NCBI GenBank assembly: GCA_028684915.1
Contig: JAQUEZ010000012.1
Coordinates: 1 to 64,000 of the forward strand
Direction of reading: 5' to 3'
Length of the DNA stretch: 64,000 bases
From: Desulfobulbus sp.
Lineage (GTDB): Bacteria; Desulfobacterota; Desulfobulbia; Desulfobulbales; Desulfobulbaceae
Below, one piece after another: positions 62,801 to 64,000 of the stretch (its first letter is position 1; each line of letters begins with the position of its first letter). Under the pieces are notes generated by a model that was not told the DNA's origin, searched no databases, and was given only the letters and a program-made list of their open reading frames with translations. A program made the position numbers and the translations under genes.

Positions 62801-63278
62801 CCCCCTGCGCAGCGAGAATCTGCCCTCCTTGGAGCTTAAGACGCAGACTCCGCTGTTCCCACCAGGAGATCGGCAATCGCTGCATCGGGTTGACTGGATG
62901 CGGTGCGTTGTCATCAACGGATTGCCTCGACGTATTCTTCGGCTGAAGAAAGGTAAGCGCCGGTCGGTTGAGGGTGATCTGCCCCAGGTACTGCGGGGCA
63001 AGCAGTAAAGTGAACAACCCCTTATCACTGCTGATCCGGGGGAGCTGCAACTCGAGGGCGAGGAGGTTGTCGGTGTAGCGAACGCCCTCGCAGGAAACGC
63101 CGCCGGACCAGCGCAGAGAACAGGATTGCACCTCAAGCAGGCCGGGGAGATGCGTATTGAGTTGGCTGACCAGGTGCGGGAGAACGGCAGACGTCGAAAT
63201 CAGGTGGGGCAAAAAAAACACCAGCGCCGTAACCGCTGCAAAAGCAGCCGAGCTGATCAAGCGCCTACGGTGATTCAA
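59817..63278 (-). CDS. Large AsmA-like periplasmic protein
   Basis: About 1153-aa protein: a single N-terminal membrane helix (AAFAAVTALVFFLPHLI) followed by a beta-rich AsmA/YhdP/TamB-type body (LLEVQSCSLRWSGGVSCEGV, then many repeats such as LHLSGGFLGED, FKAEADLDHLF-type strands). Such proteins bridge the periplasm and carry lipids. The start is ambiguous: the frame is open to 63389, but the first 37 codons lie in MITE copy H or just beyond its end and include no membrane-protein-like sequence. TTG at 63278 has GGGGGA 5-6 nt upstream and gives NHRRRLISSAAFAAV as N-terminus, so it is preferred. The protein ends in a proline/glutamine-rich tail. Confidence 0.8.
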   Translation of the reverse strand: MNHRRRLISSAAFAAVTALVFFLPHLISTSAVLPHLVSQLNTHLPGLLEVQSCSLRWSGGVSCEGVRYTDNLLALELQLPRISSDKGLFTLLLAPQYLGQITLNRPALTFLQPKNTSRQSVDDNAPHPVNPMQRLPISWWEQRSLRLKLQGGQILAAQGARKSPLIVARELNLSGDLALGTVNYVFDFLGGQAAGQFHAQGFVNLPISGQPFFPSLISQSTFDVRSMEIEPILALAASRFPNVPLGQGTLNGACRLNMAGVDNLEVKGMTSLNNLHLSGGFLGEDSPRFQQVRLTFEGSKHPKEGWRLSQLALQSAPLSFSSQGLLDRQRIDFNGQGEADLSQLASALPHLFAIHEQTSIQQGKFTFSLQADGELNRISLKADCGTERLELTQGGKPYAWDNPLSLHAVGTVRPAGVSFSALQLHGPFLTVEGQGGAEDFTLKAEADLDHLFTELDKIFALDLHATGGLYLALGSSRIDPDQLRLTTELSIDAFGVARNGQPLMPVHPFSLRGELTGKPWFQPRSGLQSLHFTASGWPGTVQVDADQIQEHPEQSSPEAENCRISTDLNLQRLEQILYTMRGQKPALQVEGRLQAETRGGWRQAQLQLRQLKGHLQDLVLGSGGSTLFREPLITLGLENDPLQTGALNLGPLQVVQGTHAVTTPAAAFCRIDLQPFVLDLQHLRLRGPEKVVDVQGLFGNRQDGQVQPVLAMHGQGGLQLLVPWWQQQGWLDTALDATGQIKVALFLHPPSAERSEAIEFSLGVKDLAIKKGKKILYTDPRIQLDVALQPGNGDAQTAKITRLAVESSPFSFSGAGLVHNRQAPPLLELQGELHPGAVLVNQLLHTLVPSGFLVKEVKPGNILMSAALHLPAEMNQVTLSGQLDLEELRALGITLPTTSAVIDMNRGTLGVQIKSATKGAQLALHPQWQQEGDQLILRLPSDMQVLDHLPITQALNEGLLRLLPPLGCLVQATGTIGVKVTRFSLPLNDKKRQADFAVVIDLHDARPQAVQALKQLLETVGLANKPLRFHERELICEGWNGSITCAPLRLTIGDQELTLSGSRRRNGTLAYKVGLPVTEQLTQKAGVAVYGTFAAVAQISGRQSAPVFDQDRFFQGLASQITASLPNPVVDDSAGPGSPQNAQPQAVQPPESN

Positions 63279-63296
63279 GGTTTTTCCCCCAAACGT

Positions 63297-63457
63297 GATG
63301 GCTTCGTAAAAAGTCCATCCTACCCTAAGAGATGGCTGTGTAAAAACAAGGGGATACAAGGAGGAGCCTTTTTCACGGTACCAAGGCATACAGAAGGTAT
63401 GTCGAGTATCGGGGAAAAAGCTACGACGCAGGAAATCGAAGTTTTTACGACGTCATC
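63297..63457 (+). mobile_element. MITE-like element, copy H
   Basis: Left end GATGGCTTCGTAAAAAGTCC, interior AAGAGATGGCTG, GGATACAAGGAGG, CAAGGCATACAGAAGGTATG and CTACGACGCAGGAAATCGA, right end GTTTTTACGACGTCATC; 161 bp. The left end is 18 bp from the probable start of the AsmA-like gene, so its transcript must start within or cross the element. No target duplication is visible. Confidence 0.82.
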
Positions 63458-63625
63458 AAGATTGACACACAAAAGATAACTAGTGGAGACTAAAAGAACA
63501 ACTTGCCTCGAAAGGGAAGGCTTGTCAACCCTGGAATGCGGGCTGATGAACAAGCGGTGCCTGAAGTCGGCAGTACCACATCTGTGTGGTGGTCAATGGG
63601 AGGGGAGCAAATACAGGGAGAGGAA

Positions 63626-64000
63626 TCAGGATCGGCGGACAAGTTGGCCCTGACGGATCATCTCCGTCAACTCCGCCATCTTCTGTTGGTAACAGTCGGG
63701 GCAAATCCCGTGACTCAATTCCGTGTCCAACATCTGGCTGATAAAATGTTCAATGGAGACCCAATGGCTCGCGCCCTTACTGTCGGTGCCAACGGAACGA
63801 ATCTTTTTGCAATCGGAGCAAATGGAGAGGATGGGAGTATCTGCGCTGCGTCTTGCCCGGCGTGCAGCGCGCTCTTGAAGACAGCTTGCCACCCGGGAGA
63901 TCATCTCTCCATGAGTGTAAGGCTTGATGAGATAATCGTCGGCCCCCAGGCGCAGGGCACCGATGGCCGCCTCAAGTTCCCGATGACCGGTGAGAATGAA
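63626..64000 (-). CDS. Response regulator with C-terminal Zn-ribbon-like tail, partial
   Basis: The frame is open through the right edge of the window, so the N-terminus is missing. The first visible residues FILTGHRELEAAIGALRLGA then DDYLIKPYTHGEM are the second half of a REC domain with the conserved lysine in IKP. The tail carries two C-x2-C pairs, LSICSDCKKIRS and GICPDCYQQ, a cysteine-rich extension common in deltaproteobacterial receiver proteins and probably metal-binding. No DNA-binding or enzymatic output domain follows. Separated from MITE copy H by about 170 bp. Confidence 0.88.
   Translation of the reverse strand, partial: FILTGHRELEAAIGALRLGADDYLIKPYTHGEMISRVASCLQERAARRARRSADTPILSICSDCKKIRSVGTDSKGASHWVSIEHFISQMLDTELSHGICPDCYQQKMAELTEMIRQGQLVRRS

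Overview
The window reads as chromosome of a mesophilic, probably sulfate-reducing or sulfur-disproportionating deltaproteobacterium (Desulfobacterota), most like the Desulfobulbaceae. This assignment rests on gene content: a single-chain pyruvate:ferredoxin oxidoreductase, a Rieske/cytochrome b pair, a CoA-disulfide-reductase/rhodanese fusion, the ilvBN-psd-pssA cluster, and a very large load of sensor kinases and response regulators. No rRNA, tRNA or CRISPR was seen.

Layout. 1-5.5 kb: tail of a REP-associated (RAYT-like) transposase, a SWIM/SNF2 helicase, a Trm5-like methyltransferase, a gene-free stretch with REP-like palindromes, and a membrane-anchored TPR protein. 6-13.2 kb: housekeeping run of ilvB-ilvN (clear sigma70 promoter), psd-pssA, rsmD, then coaD, Rieske and cytochrome b joined by overlapping stop/start codons. 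13.2-15.7 kb, minus strand: gpgS plus a GT4 glycosyltransferase, probably making a glucosylglycerate-type compatible solute. 16.3-23.6 kb: OmpR-type regulator, LysM/FecR periplasmic protein and CHASE2 histidine kinase running straight into ydbH-ynbE-ydbL, an envelope lipid-transport module. 23.7-30 kb, minus strand: SDR, carboxymuconolactone-decarboxylase-like protein and MerR regulator with a MerR-type 19-bp-spacer promoter; a phasin-like protein with an ABC1 kinase; a stand-alone RapZ C-terminal domain; a ClC transporter with CBS domains.

30.5-46.5 kb is a signalling island, less GC-rich by eye than its surroundings: a multi-PAS kinase with an NtrC-type regulator, a sigma54-type promoter in front of a CheY-like regulator and a chemoreceptor, then three overlapping genes (1518-aa hybrid kinase, REC-GGDEF cyclase, REC-PAS-GAF-kinase-REC). 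47.6-51.1 kb: nifJ with a strong terminator. 51-64 kb: YkgJ-type Cys-cluster protein, small ORF, PHP phosphatase, a decayed aspartate 4-decarboxylase pseudogene with a Tat-like leader, a multibranched palindromic element, a HEAT-REC protein, the CoA-disulfide reductase/rhodanese fusion, a 1153-aa AsmA-like protein, and a response regulator that runs off the window.

The most striking unexplained signal is a family of ~160-bp MITE-like elements (eight copies plus fragments; imperfect terminal inverted repeats beginning GATGG and running to CTCGTAAAAA; 6-7-bp target duplications at three copies). They crowd start and stop codons: one copy would supply the apparent N-terminus of the AsmA-like gene, one abuts the stop codon of the disulfide reductase, and an end from a related ~100-bp family supplies the stop of the CheY-like regulator. 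No matching transposase is in the window.
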